Made by a program: the position numbers and the translations under genes. DNA of 57,378 nucleotides from CAZFQG01 sp964520785 (GTDB lineage: Bacteria > Planctomycetota > Planctomycetia > Pirellulales > Thermoguttaceae). The notes under the pieces are model-generated. The model saw only the letters and a program-made list of their open reading frames with translations. It was not told the origin of the DNA and made no database searches. The stretch is from assembly GCA_964520785.1 (NCBI GenBank), contig CAZFQG010000011.1, positions 1 to 57,378 on the forward strand, in the 5' to 3' direction. Within the stretch, counting starts at the first letter, position 1. Each line of letters starts with the position of its first letter. This document shows positions 41,548-51,016 of this stretch, piece after piece.

Positions 41548-42498
41548 CTACTTCTTCCGCAACACGATCCCGCGGTCGGCCGGTTCCAGGCCGAGTCTGG
41601 CGTAGAAGGCCCTGGCGACGGCGTTGTGGAACATCGTGCGCAGGCCGAGCCGGCGGACGCCCTGCCTGGCCAGAATGTGGAACGCCTCCGTCAAGAGATA
41701 CGTCGCCACGCCTTGGCGGCGCTGGTCCGTCTCGACCTCCAGCTCGATTAGGCCGGCCGAGGAAAACGTCGCTTTCGTACCGCCGAGGTCCATGCCGCGG
41801 AATAGTGCATGCCCCACCGGTTCGCCGGCGCGCGTGCGCACGTCAAAGCGGATCAGGTCAAAATTACCCAGAGTGCATGCTTCCCACCAATTGGCCGTCG
41901 GCGGATCGAGCGTTTCAGTGACCATCATCTTCCGGCGGACCATAACGTGCCGCCGGTCCATCGTCGGCCGGAAACGGGATAGTTCGAACCGATAGGCGAT
42001 CGTCCGGTCGATCTCTTCGTACCCCGTCTCGCGGAATGCCTGGAGCGAATCGGTGTCGGTTTCCAGAATCCCCGGTAGCTCGCTCCCTCCGTACAAACCC
42101 AAATAGAACGGATTGATCGGGCGAACCTGTCCCCCGTAAAAAACCTTCGCCCCGTTCGCTTCGAGATACGCCTCGGCCCGGTTGATCAGCTCGGCGGCCA
42201 CGGTCCTTCCCTCCGGACCGCGGCAATCGAGCATGACGTGGCTGATTACTCCCAGGTCCCTGGAGACGTCGGTCCCGGAATCGTCCGCGCCGAAGCCGGC
42301 GTGGATCGCGCCGACGAGGCGATCCCCCTCCCAAGCAAGAATCAACCCGGCCGGATCGAAGTAGAGCCGGCTGAACACGAATTGTTCGAGAATTCCGGTC
42401 GTCACCGAAACGTCGAAACCCGGCTGGCCAAACCGACTCCGCCACAATCGGGCGAGCGCGGGGGGATCCGCGTTGTGGAAGGATCGGTACGTCGGCAT
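41548..42498 (-). CDS. GNAT-family acetyltransferase with two GNAT-like domains
   Basis: 316 residues from ATG 42498, supported by the AAAAGGG preceding it. The N-terminal half (about residues 1-150) is GNAT-like with ISHVMLDCRGPEGRTVAAEL. The C-terminal half (about 165-316) has the classical acetyl-CoA binding pattern ETDQRRQGVATYLLTEAF and a LGLRTMFHNAVARAFYARLG ending. The substrate cannot be inferred. A longer upstream start would add 60 unrelated residues and is rejected. Confidence 0.85.
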   Translation of the reverse strand: MPTYRSFHNADPPALARLWRSRFGQPGFDVSVTTGILEQFVFSRLYFDPAGLILAWEGDRLVGAIHAGFGADDSGTDVSRDLGVISHVMLDCRGPEGRTVAAELINRAEAYLEANGAKVFYGGQVRPINPFYLGLYGGSELPGILETDTDSLQAFRETGYEEIDRTIAYRFELSRFRPTMDRRHVMVRRKMMVTETLDPPTANWWEACTLGNFDLIRFDVRTRAGEPVGHALFRGMDLGGTKATFSSAGLIELEVETDQRRQGVATYLLTEAFHILARQGVRRLGLRTMFHNAVARAFYARLGLEPADRGIVLRKK

Positions 42499-42761
42499 CC
42501 CTTTTCGGCCTCTCTTGGAACTTCTACTTTTGCTTCCGAATCCACGTGCGCCATAATCTCGGACAAACCATAGCCGTTGTCGTCTTTGTTGTCGAGGCGG
42601 GGCCCCCAGTGGGTGGCATGGGTGCGTCAATGAAGAATGACATTTCGGGGAGAGGACGCTTCTCGGAGAGTGCTCCATCCGACGCCGGGAAACGCGAATC
42701 GCGTGAGAGATCCCGCGCGCGGTCGGGAGGGATTAGCGCGTCCATCCCGAGACCGTCCAGC

Positions 42762-44141
42762 TCACTTGGCCGCGACGTCCGACACGACGAGTTCGGATTT
42801 CTCCGTTTCGTCCTTCGGCGATTCCGGCTCTACCGGTGGTTCCGCGGCGGGGTTCGTCTCCTGCGACTCGGATTTCTCGACGGGAGCGGATTCCTCGCCT
42901 TCCGGCTTGGGTTCGTCTTTCTGCGGCGGTTCCTTCTTCGGTTCGGCGTTTTCCTTGTCCGGTTCCGGTTCTTGATCGCCGTCACCTTGCGTTCTTGGAG
43001 CCGGCTTTTCCCGGGGGGCCTGCTCCCCATCCTCCGCCTTCGGAGGATCGGCGGGTTTCTCCGTATCCGGCCTTTCCTCGGCCGACCCCGACGCCTCCGC
43101 CATTACCGGAAAGGGGCCTGCCTGGGCCAGTCCGCGGTCGATGAGCCAGATATTCCGATAGCGGATCGGATTCCCGTGGTCCTGTAATTTCGTCGGCCTG
43201 AGGGTCGGTTCCTCGTTTTCGCCCGCCCCGGTTTTCGAAGGTAGTTCGACGTCGTCGTGAACCTTCACCCCATTGAGCCAGACCGTGATCCGGGCGTTTC
43301 GGACCTTCGCCGGATCGGAGGCCCATCGGGCGGCGGTAAACACGATATCGTAGGTTTGCCACTTTAGCGGCGGCAGCGCCATGTTCACGTCCGGTGGACG
43401 GAATTTGTAGAGGGCGCCGCATCCGTCAATTACCGGCACCGTCGCGAAAGAGTCAAGCACTTGGACTTCGTAGCGGCTTTGCAGGTAGACGCCGCTGTTG
43501 CCGCGGTCCTGCCCCCTTCCCAGGGGCTTGTAAGGCAGCATGAACTCCAGGTGCAGGTTGAAATCCTGAAACATCAATTTGAACTCGGCTCCCTCGGTAA
43601 GCAGGCCGTCCTCGGTCAACGTGGCATTCTTGAAGAGGTCGATCCCCGTACCGTCGAAGAGAACCATCGCCCCCTGCGGCGGGGCCGCGCCCAAAGTAGG
43701 GCTCTGCTGCGCGGTCCGTTCCAGCCATCCGACGCGGTTACCATCTTTGTCGACGACGACGACGCGATCCGGGTGGACCATCAAAGCGTAGGGTCCACCC
43801 GACAGGACCAGAAAATCGGCACTGCGAAGGGCAATCAGTTTCGTGGGCTTTGGGTTGTGGGGTTTTTCGCCGGGAAGGCCTCCCCAGAATTGAATCGCTT
43901 CAAAGTTGCCATTCCCCACCGGCCGGATTTGCAGGGCCACCCTCTCGTACCGCCCCGGCTTCGTCTCGACCGGTCCCACAAACTCCCCCAAAAAGGGGAA
44001 GTCGGCATCCTTCTTGGCTTCCTCGACGCTCAGCGTCGTGGGAATCTGGGCAGAAATGGGCGTTCCAGCAGAAGCCGCGATTGTAATAGCAAGAAACGCG
44101 GCAAACCGGGAATTCAGGGCAATTCTAAGAAGGAAACTCAT
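42762..44141 (-). CDS. DUF1080 (3-keto-disaccharide hydrolase-like) exported protein with charged C-terminal tail
   Basis: 459 residues from ATG 44141. A signal peptide (FAAFLAITIAASAGTPISA) is clear. A beta-rich N-terminal part is followed by the DUF1080 concanavalin-type fold (about residues 150-340) with VLFDGTGIDLF, FNLHLEFMLPY, GNSGVYLQSRYEVQVLDS and KWQTYDIVFTAARW. Family members bind or hydrolyse keto-sugars or other glycans in Planctomycetota and Bacteroidota. The last about 110 residues are low-complexity, rich in Pro, Glu and Lys. It is divergent from the DUF5703 glycosidase, 185 bases away, so they may share regulation. Confidence 0.87.
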   Translation of the reverse strand: MSFLLRIALNSRFAAFLAITIAASAGTPISAQIPTTLSVEEAKKDADFPFLGEFVGPVETKPGRYERVALQIRPVGNGNFEAIQFWGGLPGEKPHNPKPTKLIALRSADFLVLSGGPYALMVHPDRVVVVDKDGNRVGWLERTAQQSPTLGAAPPQGAMVLFDGTGIDLFKNATLTEDGLLTEGAEFKLMFQDFNLHLEFMLPYKPLGRGQDRGNSGVYLQSRYEVQVLDSFATVPVIDGCGALYKFRPPDVNMALPPLKWQTYDIVFTAARWASDPAKVRNARITVWLNGVKVHDDVELPSKTGAGENEEPTLRPTKLQDHGNPIRYRNIWLIDRGLAQAGPFPVMAEASGSAEERPDTEKPADPPKAEDGEQAPREKPAPRTQGDGDQEPEPDKENAEPKKEPPQKDEPKPEGEESAPVEKSESQETNPAAEPPVEPESPKDETEKSELVVSDVAAK

Positions 44142-44326
44142 GGCGCGCTCATGGTTCGACGTCGTCGTTACAAACAATTAAGACTCTATTTTGGTCGGAA
44201 TCGGCACGGATTGCAACTGGAAAGACGGGAGTCCGGGTCGTTGCGGGCGATGCCCAAGTGGGCGATAATCGGAGTATTCACCGGCAGTCGCACGACTAAT
44301 TGCCCCGCCACTCGGAGAACGCCACC

Positions 44327-46810
44327 ATGTCTCTCATTCGATTCTCCCCGTGTCTGATGCTGCTCGTTTCGGCCACTGCCGCCGCCGTGGAGCCCGTTTC
44401 TTATGACGTCTCTTCGATGCAATGGGCGATTGACGAAGGGGCACTCGTTTCCGCCCACGACACCGTCTACATCACGCCCCCTATGGAACCGTGGGAGGCG
44501 ATGCCGGTCGGCGGCGGAGACCTCTCGGCCATGGTGCGGTGTACCGGAAAGGCGCTCCTACTGCATCTGACGAAATCGGACGCGTGGGGGTTTCAGGAAC
44601 CGGCGGACGCGCTTGCCGGGAGCCGGTTTTTCAACAACGTCAGCCCCGGCACGGTGACGGTTGCGTTGGGAGACCGCGCGGCGGGACTGGCAAAGAAGGG
44701 GTTCCGGCAGCGGCTGGATCTCTATCGGGGACGGATCGTCGTCGAGCTGGGAGAGGGGGAAGAACAAGTTACGGTTTCAATCTGGGGCGATCCACAGCGG
44801 ACGGTGATATTCATCGCGGTGGACGACCCCGAGAATCTGATTCCGGAAGTCACCGCCTCGCTGAGCGAGTGGCGCGATTCGATGGAGGTCTGGACGGAGG
44901 ATGGCCGAATCGGCGCGCGGGAAATCCACGAGCGGCCCGCCAGGCCGCACTTGCGAAATACCGGGATGGACGATTTCTTCCCCGAAGGGAAAGACCCGCT
45001 CGAGGGCCGCGGCACTGCGGTGGTGGTCGGGGCGACGGCGAGAGCGTCCGACCCGTCCGTGAACGCAAAAACCGCCTCGGTCCGATTCACTTTCGAGAAT
45101 GAGGGTCCCCGCCTGATCGGCATCTCCTGCGCGGTCAAGCCGCACGGCGACCCGACGGCGGACGCGAAGCAGGCGCTGACGGCCCTTCTGGGCCAACCGG
45201 TTGACGAACTCGAAGCGCGGCGCGACGGCTGGTGGAAGGACTGGTGGAGCAAGTCGTTCCTGAGTCTTTCGGGCGATCCCATGGCAAAGCGGCTCTGCCG
45301 CGCGTACCACGTCCATCTCTATGCCTTGGCCTGCACGAACCGCGGGCCGGTTCCCAGCAAATGGGACGGCGGTCCGGGGCTCATGCGGAATGACGAGCGG
45401 ACCTGGGGGTTGGCGGAATGGGTGCAGGAAATCCGTTTCACCTACATGCCCCTCTACGCGGCGAACCGCCTGGAGATGGCCAAGGGGCTGACGAATCATT
45501 ACACCCAAATGGGGCCCTACCTCGAGCGTCAGACACAAACGATGTGGGGCATCGACGGACTGTGGATTCCGGAAACGGTTCTCCCCTGGGGGCACGCGGA
45601 GGACTGGGTCCTCAAGGCGGACGTCCCGCTGGTGAAGTCGTTTCTCGAATGGAACCCCGAGACGGCTCCCTACGGCAAGTTCGAGCGGTTCAACGGGTAC
45701 ATCGGGTTTCTCTTTACCGCCGGGCTGGAAATCGCCCACCACTACCTGGAGTACTTCGATTACTCACAAGACGCCGGCTACCTCCGCGACGAGGCCTACC
45801 CGACGGTGCGGGAAATCTGCCGATTCATCGCGGGTCTGCTCAAGAAGGGGGACGACGGGCTATACCATCTCGATCCGGCGAACGGCCTGGAGACCTGGTG
45901 GCTCGTCCGCGACCCGGCCGATACGCTCGATGGAATCCGCGCGATCTTCCCCAGGTTCGTCGCGTTGTCCAAGCAGTACGGCGCCGATACCCAACTCCGC
46001 GAAAAGTGCGAAGACATCCTGGCTCATCTACCCCCCCCGGCGAGGGCGCACTGGGACGCGTCCGGCAACATCACGCCGGACGAGAACTCCTATGCCCCGG
46101 CCGCCGCTCTCGGATCCGTCGCGGGCCCGCGAAACGCTGAGATTCCGGCTTTGTACCGCGTCTATCCGTTCGGGCTTTCGGGAATCGGTTCGACCGACCG
46201 CGACACCTGTATTCACACGTTCCAGCGGCGGATATTCGGCATCACGAATAGTTGGTCGCTTGACGCCGTGTGGGCGACCCGGCTGGGCCTGATCGACGAA
46301 GCGGCCCGGCTGCTGGGCGAACACGCCGAGAAGTACCACCGGTTCCCCTACGGCGGATGGGACAGCAGCAATTCGGACGCCTGGCCCGGCGGTCTCTCCA
46401 ACTGCCCCTACGTCGACGGTGCCGGCCTGAGCGCGTTCTGTTTGCAGGAAATGCTTCTGCAAAGTCATGAACAGGCAATCCGCGTTCTGCCCGCCACCCC
46501 CAATTCCTGGAGCGGCGCGCTGCGGCTTCGCGGCAAGGGCGGATTCCTGGTTTCCGCCCTGTTCCGGGAAGGGAGGCCGCTCTTCGTCGAAATCGAGAGT
46601 ACCGGCGCAACCGTCCTCAATGTCCATCATCCCTGGAAGGGGACCGATCCTGCCACGGACGAGAATCCGCCGCTGGTGGTCCGCTCCGGGTCCGAATCGC
46701 GGACGCTCGCGAAGCCGGAAGACGTCTTGCGTTTCGAGATGCAACCGCAAGAGAAGGTTCTGTTGTTGTGCCCTTCATCCCACCCCGCCCAAGGCGAAAC
46801 CTCGCGGTGA
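44327..46810 (+). CDS. DUF5703/GH95-like exported glycosidase
   Basis: 827 residues. A signal peptide (LMLLVSATAAAVE) is followed by a DUF5703-type beta-sandwich with EAMPVGGGDLSAMVRC and LTKSDAW. A central (alpha/alpha)6 toroid (about residues 320-720) has the clade's Trp-rich segments (WKDWWSKSFLSL, LETWWLVRDPADTLDG) and GLSNCPYVDGAGLSAFCLQE. A C-terminal beta domain follows. Proteins of this six-hairpin glycosidase clade act on fucosylated or other glycans, but the exact substrate and catalytic acids cannot be read here. The GGAG 9 bases upstream supports the ATG start. The 174-base space after it carries a hairpin near 46934-46948 with no correct terminator polarity. Confidence 0.86.
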   Translation: MSLIRFSPCLMLLVSATAAAVEPVSYDVSSMQWAIDEGALVSAHDTVYITPPMEPWEAMPVGGGDLSAMVRCTGKALLLHLTKSDAWGFQEPADALAGSRFFNNVSPGTVTVALGDRAAGLAKKGFRQRLDLYRGRIVVELGEGEEQVTVSIWGDPQRTVIFIAVDDPENLIPEVTASLSEWRDSMEVWTEDGRIGAREIHERPARPHLRNTGMDDFFPEGKDPLEGRGTAVVVGATARASDPSVNAKTASVRFTFENEGPRLIGISCAVKPHGDPTADAKQALTALLGQPVDELEARRDGWWKDWWSKSFLSLSGDPMAKRLCRAYHVHLYALACTNRGPVPSKWDGGPGLMRNDERTWGLAEWVQEIRFTYMPLYAANRLEMAKGLTNHYTQMGPYLERQTQTMWGIDGLWIPETVLPWGHAEDWVLKADVPLVKSFLEWNPETAPYGKFERFNGYIGFLFTAGLEIAHHYLEYFDYSQDAGYLRDEAYPTVREICRFIAGLLKKGDDGLYHLDPANGLETWWLVRDPADTLDGIRAIFPRFVALSKQYGADTQLREKCEDILAHLPPPARAHWDASGNITPDENSYAPAAALGSVAGPRNAEIPALYRVYPFGLSGIGSTDRDTCIHTFQRRIFGITNSWSLDAVWATRLGLIDEAARLLGEHAEKYHRFPYGGWDSSNSDAWPGGLSNCPYVDGAGLSAFCLQEMLLQSHEQAIRVLPATPNSWSGALRLRGKGGFLVSALFREGRPLFVEIESTGATVLNVHHPWKGTDPATDENPPLVVRSGSESRTLAKPEDVLRFEMQPQEKVLLLCPSSHPAQGETSR

Positions 46811-46984
46811 AAGCCTCCGAAAGACGTTCCTCGGCTCCCCCGTTGTCGCCAACACAGTCCTACCGGCTGCTCGCGCGGTGCCGGTGCGGGGCACTTTTCA
46901 TAAAGGTTTGTCAAGATGTGGGCGTCTTTTTTTCCGGAGGAACTCCGGAGTGATCAAGCCGAGAGGGTATAGCGCCCCGGCGTA

Positions 46985-48130
46985 TCAGAAACTCCGGACC
47001 AGTTCGATGATCTTTTCATAGTTTTTCACGGTCAGCGGCGAGAGCACGCGGCCGTAGGGAGAGGAGGACGGCATGAGGACGAAACCGCGGCCCTCGCCCT
47101 TTGTTCCATCGTCCAAGGCCCGTTTGACCTTTTCAGCGAATTGCCGGGTGGGCATGTTCTCGATGTCGGCGATCTCCAGGTTGCCAAAGAGAGCGAACTG
47201 TTTGCCGTAGCACCGCCGGACATACTCCAGTTCGACGTCACCCTGAGGCGGGGGCTCAATGGGATCGATGGCGTCGGCGCCGGTGCGGGCCATGTCGTCC
47301 AGAATCGCTCTGGTATTGCCGTGGCAATGGAGCCGCGCGTAACCGTTCGTACTCTGAATGATCTCCACCATCCGACCGACGTAGGGGCAAACATACTCGC
47401 GAAACAAGGAGGGCCGCAGATAGGGCGGCGCGGCGTATTCCGGTCCGGTGATCCGCCATAACCGGCCTGGAAGCAATCGGGCCACCGCTTCGATCTTGGG
47501 CACCAGCAAAGAGAAAAAACGGTCCAACAGCCGCCTGAACCGCCTCTGTTCCATCGTGGCGATTATGGTGTATTGGCCCAACTCAAACAGGGATGCCGAA
47601 AGATGGAGCGGGTCGGGGATGTCGATCATCACGATCCCCGAATCCCCCAGGGCCGCCTCCGTCGCGAGAACCGTGGTAGGATCGACGGGCTCTCCCGATT
47701 CGAATTCCGGAAGGTCCAGAAACGCGTCCAGGTCGCCGAGGTCCTTGAGCAGATGCTCCGTGGTCCAGACGGTGTCGACATCGGGATCCTGCCGGGTCCG
47801 CATGGTCAGTACGCGACTTCCGGCCGCAATCTTTCGATGGGTGATGCGGCGGCCTTCTTCGTCGATCCAGGTCTTGTCACTGGCCAAGTGCTTCAGCGGG
47901 TCGGGAAGGAGGTCCTCAAACGCTGCGCCGCGTATGACGATCCGATCCGTTTCTTCGCGAACCAACTCCGCCAACGGCCGCCAGGAGGGATGCGCATAGA
48001 CGTAGAACGGATCAAAATCGGGTGGGGCGTTGAAATCCAGAGCGTCGAGTTCGTAGAAAGAAACCGCGGGCCGATCGACGGTTCTACCCTCGAGCGTGGC
48101 CATCAGTCTTTCGCGTCGAGTCATCATCAT
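46985..48130 (-). CDS. Uroporphyrinogen decarboxylase-like (URO-D) family protein
   Basis: 381 residues from the ATG at 48130. The URO-D TIM-barrel is shown by TRRERLMATLEGRTVDRPAV at the start, YARLHCHGNTRAILDDMA (His and Gly of the MtaA/CmuA-like branch) and GADAIDPIEPPPQGDVELEYV. True HemE catalytic FAGS-type and Arg motifs were not seen, so a methyltransferase-like or unknown cofactor-dependent role is more likely than heme synthesis. Such paralogues are common in Planctomycetota and often sit in carbohydrate clusters. It is divergent from the AraC regulator. The start could also be the third ATG of the MMMTRR run. Confidence 0.83.
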   Translation of the reverse strand: MMMTRRERLMATLEGRTVDRPAVSFYELDALDFNAPPDFDPFYVYAHPSWRPLAELVREETDRIVIRGAAFEDLLPDPLKHLASDKTWIDEEGRRITHRKIAAGSRVLTMRTRQDPDVDTVWTTEHLLKDLGDLDAFLDLPEFESGEPVDPTTVLATEAALGDSGIVMIDIPDPLHLSASLFELGQYTIIATMEQRRFRRLLDRFFSLLVPKIEAVARLLPGRLWRITGPEYAAPPYLRPSLFREYVCPYVGRMVEIIQSTNGYARLHCHGNTRAILDDMARTGADAIDPIEPPPQGDVELEYVRRCYGKQFALFGNLEIADIENMPTRQFAEKVKRALDDGTKGEGRGFVLMPSSSPYGRVLSPLTVKNYEKIIELVRSF

Positions 48131-48322
48131 GTTTTTTCTATTGGTTCCGGAAAAGCCTTGCACTGGCATGGCATCCAGCCCGGATTACGCTATAATTGCC
48201 AAAGAGCTCATAAGATACTATCCAGCAGAGATCGCTTCATGATCTCGAATCTGGGACACGGCGGTCTCATTGCGGGTTTCGGTTGAGTAGCAAAATGGAT
48301 CGTACAAGTAGCAATTATTGCC

Positions 48323-49171
48323 ATGCCTGATGCACAAGGACTCCCCAGCATCGAGGGGCCTACCATTCAGCGGGTCGTGCTGGTGGACCGGCTCCTGCGG
48401 CCGGAGGTTAAGACGTTCGAGTCTTACAGCCTCCCCGGGCAGACGATTCAACTGATGATATCCGGCCGGGTTCGCCAGGAAGTCGACGGGCGCGACCAGG
48501 ACTACGAACCGGGGGCGGCCATCTGGTACAACCAGAACGAGTTGGTGCGAACGGAAATGATCGAGGCGCCGTGGGACTACTATACGGTCAATTTCTTCGC
48601 TCCAACCATCATTCCACCGCCGTACGAACACCGCCTCAAACACGTCGGCACGGAAGTGGTCGAGGTTTTCGACCGCCTTCTGCGGGCCTGGCGCGATGTC
48701 TCGGCCGGACCCATGTTGCGTCACATGCGAACCCATTCCGCCCTTCTGGACCTGCTCGGGGCGCTGCTGCCCGAGCCCGGTTCGCCGTATCGCATCGACC
48801 CCGCCACCGAACTCTGGTGGAATCTGGAAAGTAGAATTCGCGCCGACCTCAGCCGTCCACTCGATCTTCATGTTATCCAAAAACTCACCGGCCGCAGCCT
48901 CCGGACCATAATCCGCTCCTGCCATTGCGCCGTCAATATGCCTCCCATGCAGCGCGTCAAACAACTGCGATTGAGCATGGCACGAGGATTGGTCCTCTAC
49001 TCCGACCTGACGTTCACGGAAATCGCCAGGCGCGTGGGCTACGCGCGTAGGCAGGAGTTCTCTCGCGACTATCACAAGGAATTCGATATTACACCGTCGA
49101 AAGACCGGGCGCGCGGCCCCGATTATCGTTCCGGAATTACCCATCACAATCGCCCTTCGCGGCGTGAGTAA
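48323..49171 (+). CDS. AraC-family transcriptional regulator
   Basis: 282 residues. An N-terminal cupin-like sensing domain (LPGQTIQLMISGRVRQEVDG) is followed by an AraC-type double helix-turn-helix (about residues 172-270) with RSLRTIIRSCHCAVNMPPMQRVKQLRLSMA and LTFTEIARRVGYARRQEFSRDY. It probably regulates the divergent URO-D gene and nearby glycosidases in response to a sugar or glycan. The shared intergenic region (about 190 bases) contains a TATAAT at 48191-48196. The ribosome site before the ATG is weak. The C-terminus is short and basic. Confidence 0.87.
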   Translation: MPDAQGLPSIEGPTIQRVVLVDRLLRPEVKTFESYSLPGQTIQLMISGRVRQEVDGRDQDYEPGAAIWYNQNELVRTEMIEAPWDYYTVNFFAPTIIPPPYEHRLKHVGTEVVEVFDRLLRAWRDVSAGPMLRHMRTHSALLDLLGALLPEPGSPYRIDPATELWWNLESRIRADLSRPLDLHVIQKLTGRSLRTIIRSCHCAVNMPPMQRVKQLRLSMARGLVLYSDLTFTEIARRVGYARRQEFSRDYHKEFDITPSKDRARGPDYRSGITHHNRPSRRE

Positions 49172-49215
49172 AGACTGCCAAACAAATGAGTTGCGCGGTC
49201 ATGTCGGGGTGAAAT

Positions 49216-49240
49216 CCGCGCGGCCGTGCCGGCCGCGCGG
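49216..49240. terminator. Strong hairpin between convergent genes
   Basis: CCGCGCGGCC pairs perfectly with GGCCGCGCGG around a 5-base loop. It lies 44 bases after the AraC stop and just before the end of the convergent glycosidase gene. A bidirectional terminator is likely, though there is no T run on either side. Confidence 0.5.
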
Positions 49241-49247
49241 TCAAAGA

Positions 49248-50516
49248 CTATTCCGTCTTGCCTCCCAAAACCGATCGCGCGCGCATCGCTCGTTGCGTTT
49301 GGGCTTTATTGGAACCGGTAAGGTTGTCGATATAGTCCGCCTCCCAGAAGAGCATTTGCCTCGCGCCGAGCTTTCGCGCCAAGGCGTAATCCCGCTCGAA
49401 CGCGACCGGACCGTCCGGAACCCAACAATACAGGACGATTTCCACTTTCCCGCTGGTTTCCTCGCAAAGCGCCAGATACGCTTTTTCCGGCGTGCCACCA
49501 TCCCGGTAATAACCGGCCGGCACGATCTCGTCAACCAGGTCTTCCTCGGCCCAAGCGGTCACGTCCAGAAGCATGCCGCGAAGATTACCGTCGATATTAC
49601 CCCTGTCGCCTCGATAGGACCAAGGGTGATGGACCAGGGCCGAGACCGGTAGCGCCTTCGAGCGGGCGATCTTTCGCGCCGACCGCATGAATTCGGTGTG
49701 GGGTCGAGCGCGGTAGCGTACCCAGCGGTCGTCCGAGTTGGGTATCTCCAAAGGATCAACGCCGTACTCCGCCTTGAAACCTTCGATCAACGGCTTCTCA
49801 TAACCCCGATCGGCGACGCCTTCCGGGTCATTTTGAGGGTTATCGCGTACATCGCCGGTTCTGATCCAATCGAGAAAAAGACCGTCGATTTCGTAGCCGT
49901 CGACGAGTTCCTTCACGATTCCGAGTTTGTACTCCATCGCTTCGGCGAAAGCGAAACTGACTTGCGAACGATAGACGGTGCCGTCGCGTTTTCGCCAAAG
50001 GGTCTCGGGATGCTCCTTGGCGAAGCGACTACGGATGCCCCAGGCGTGATCGTCCTCGTTGATGGAGATCCAGGCATAGATTTCCAGGCCGATCTTGTGG
50101 CCATAATCCACCGCCTCGGCAAGCGTATCGAACGTGGAATAGTCCAGGCTTTCGACCCTGCGCAAGGCATCCAGGTTGCCGTGATGGCGATGGTAGTTGT
50201 CCTCCTCCCACTTCCCCTGCGGATCCAGTAGTTTGCTGCGGTAGAGTGCCCGGCCGCCGTCGAGGACGCGCCAGTGGATTCGTGACCAGCCGCTCGCCTT
50301 GCAGGCATCGAGCATGTGACGGACGCCCGCCGCTCCCCAGGGAATGTCCGGTTTCATCATCCAGTCCGGGTGCGTCAGGGGCGAACTCAGCAGCATCCGT
50401 CCGTCGGAGGAGTCGTCGCTCGCTCGGGCAATGAACCGGCCGCAACACAATCCGGCAAACGCACCGCCGAAAGAGGATAGGAAACGTCGTCGCGAAGGAG
50501 TCGAGCTGTTTGGCAT
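49248..50516 (-). CDS. Tat-exported GHL10-like glycoside hydrolase
   Basis: 422 residues. The N-terminus has a twin-arginine motif SRRRFLSSF and a hydrophobic segment, so Tat export is expected. The body is a TIM-barrel similar to glycosyl-hydrolase-like family 10 proteins, with VKELVDGYEIDGLFLDWIRTGD (catalytic-type Asp region), IYAWISINEDD and ARQMLFWEADYIDN. The substrate is unknown, probably a polysaccharide. It is separated from the lipoprotein gene by 23 bases and is probably cotranscribed with it and the DUF1559 gene. Confidence 0.83.
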   Translation of the reverse strand: MPNSSTPSRRRFLSSFGGAFAGLCCGRFIARASDDSSDGRMLLSSPLTHPDWMMKPDIPWGAAGVRHMLDACKASGWSRIHWRVLDGGRALYRSKLLDPQGKWEEDNYHRHHGNLDALRRVESLDYSTFDTLAEAVDYGHKIGLEIYAWISINEDDHAWGIRSRFAKEHPETLWRKRDGTVYRSQVSFAFAEAMEYKLGIVKELVDGYEIDGLFLDWIRTGDVRDNPQNDPEGVADRGYEKPLIEGFKAEYGVDPLEIPNSDDRWVRYRARPHTEFMRSARKIARSKALPVSALVHHPWSYRGDRGNIDGNLRGMLLDVTAWAEEDLVDEIVPAGYYRDGGTPEKAYLALCEETSGKVEIVLYCWVPDGPVAFERDYALARKLGARQMLFWEADYIDNLTGSNKAQTQRAMRARSVLGGKTE

Positions 50517-50539
50517 GATAATCTCTACCGTGACATTCT

Positions 50540-50995
50540 CTACGGTGACATGAGGGCGAATTCAAACCTGTTGGGGCCGCCGGCGGTCACTTCGGCCTCC
50601 AGTTCCGTTCTTTCATTGTATCGGGCCGGGAGAATCTGGGCATACTCGTCGATGATGGTATTGCGGCGGAGGTCGCGAACCTGGCGGCCGGTCGGGCCGG
50701 ATTTGTTGATTACCACGCGGTAGTTTCCCGCCAGCGGCCCCTTGTCGGCCGGAATCGCGAACCTGCCGTCGATTATGTCCCCACCGACCGTGGGACCGGT
50801 ACAGCCGGGCATCGGAAAAAACGCGATCTGTGCCTCGTGCAACGGCCGACCGTCAAGCGTCACCGTGCCTTCGATCGCCACCCGGCCGTTATGAGTGCAA
50901 CCCACGACCGCGACCAGGAGCAACCCGCGGAGCAAGGCGCCGAGAAGGCGCGGCACGGACTCGCTTTCGGAACCGGTTTTGATAACTCCAGGCAC
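50540..50995 (-). CDS. Carboxypeptidase-regulatory-like lipoprotein
   Basis: 151 residues from GTG 50995, with GGGAG 8 bases upstream. The hydrophobic segment LLGALLRGLLLVAVVGC carries the lipobox (Cys at about 33). The rest, IEGTVTLDGRPLHEAQIAFFP and PLAGNYRVVINKSG, is a transthyretin-like carboxypeptidase-regulatory fold common in planctomycete lipoproteins that sit next to DUF1559 genes. No enzymatic role is expected. It lies between the DUF1559 gene (21 bases) and the glycosidase in one operon. Confidence 0.87.
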   Translation of the reverse strand: MPGVIKTGSESESVPRLLGALLRGLLLVAVVGCTHNGRVAIEGTVTLDGRPLHEAQIAFFPMPGCTGPTVGGDIIDGRFAIPADKGPLAGNYRVVINKSGPTGRQVRDLRRNTIIDEYAQILPARYNERTELEAEVTAGGPNRFEFALMSP

Positions 50996-51016
50996 TGTGA
51001 TGCTCCCGACGGGCCG

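Noticed and set aside
46934..46948. Hairpin CCGGAG-GAA-CTCCGG as a terminator
   Set aside because: The T run lies before the stem on the plus strand and becomes an A run after it on the minus strand, the wrong polarity for both neighbouring genes.
46985..48130. Canonical HemE (uroporphyrinogen decarboxylase)
   Set aside because: The classical HemE active-site signatures were not seen, and the context is a carbohydrate region without heme genes.
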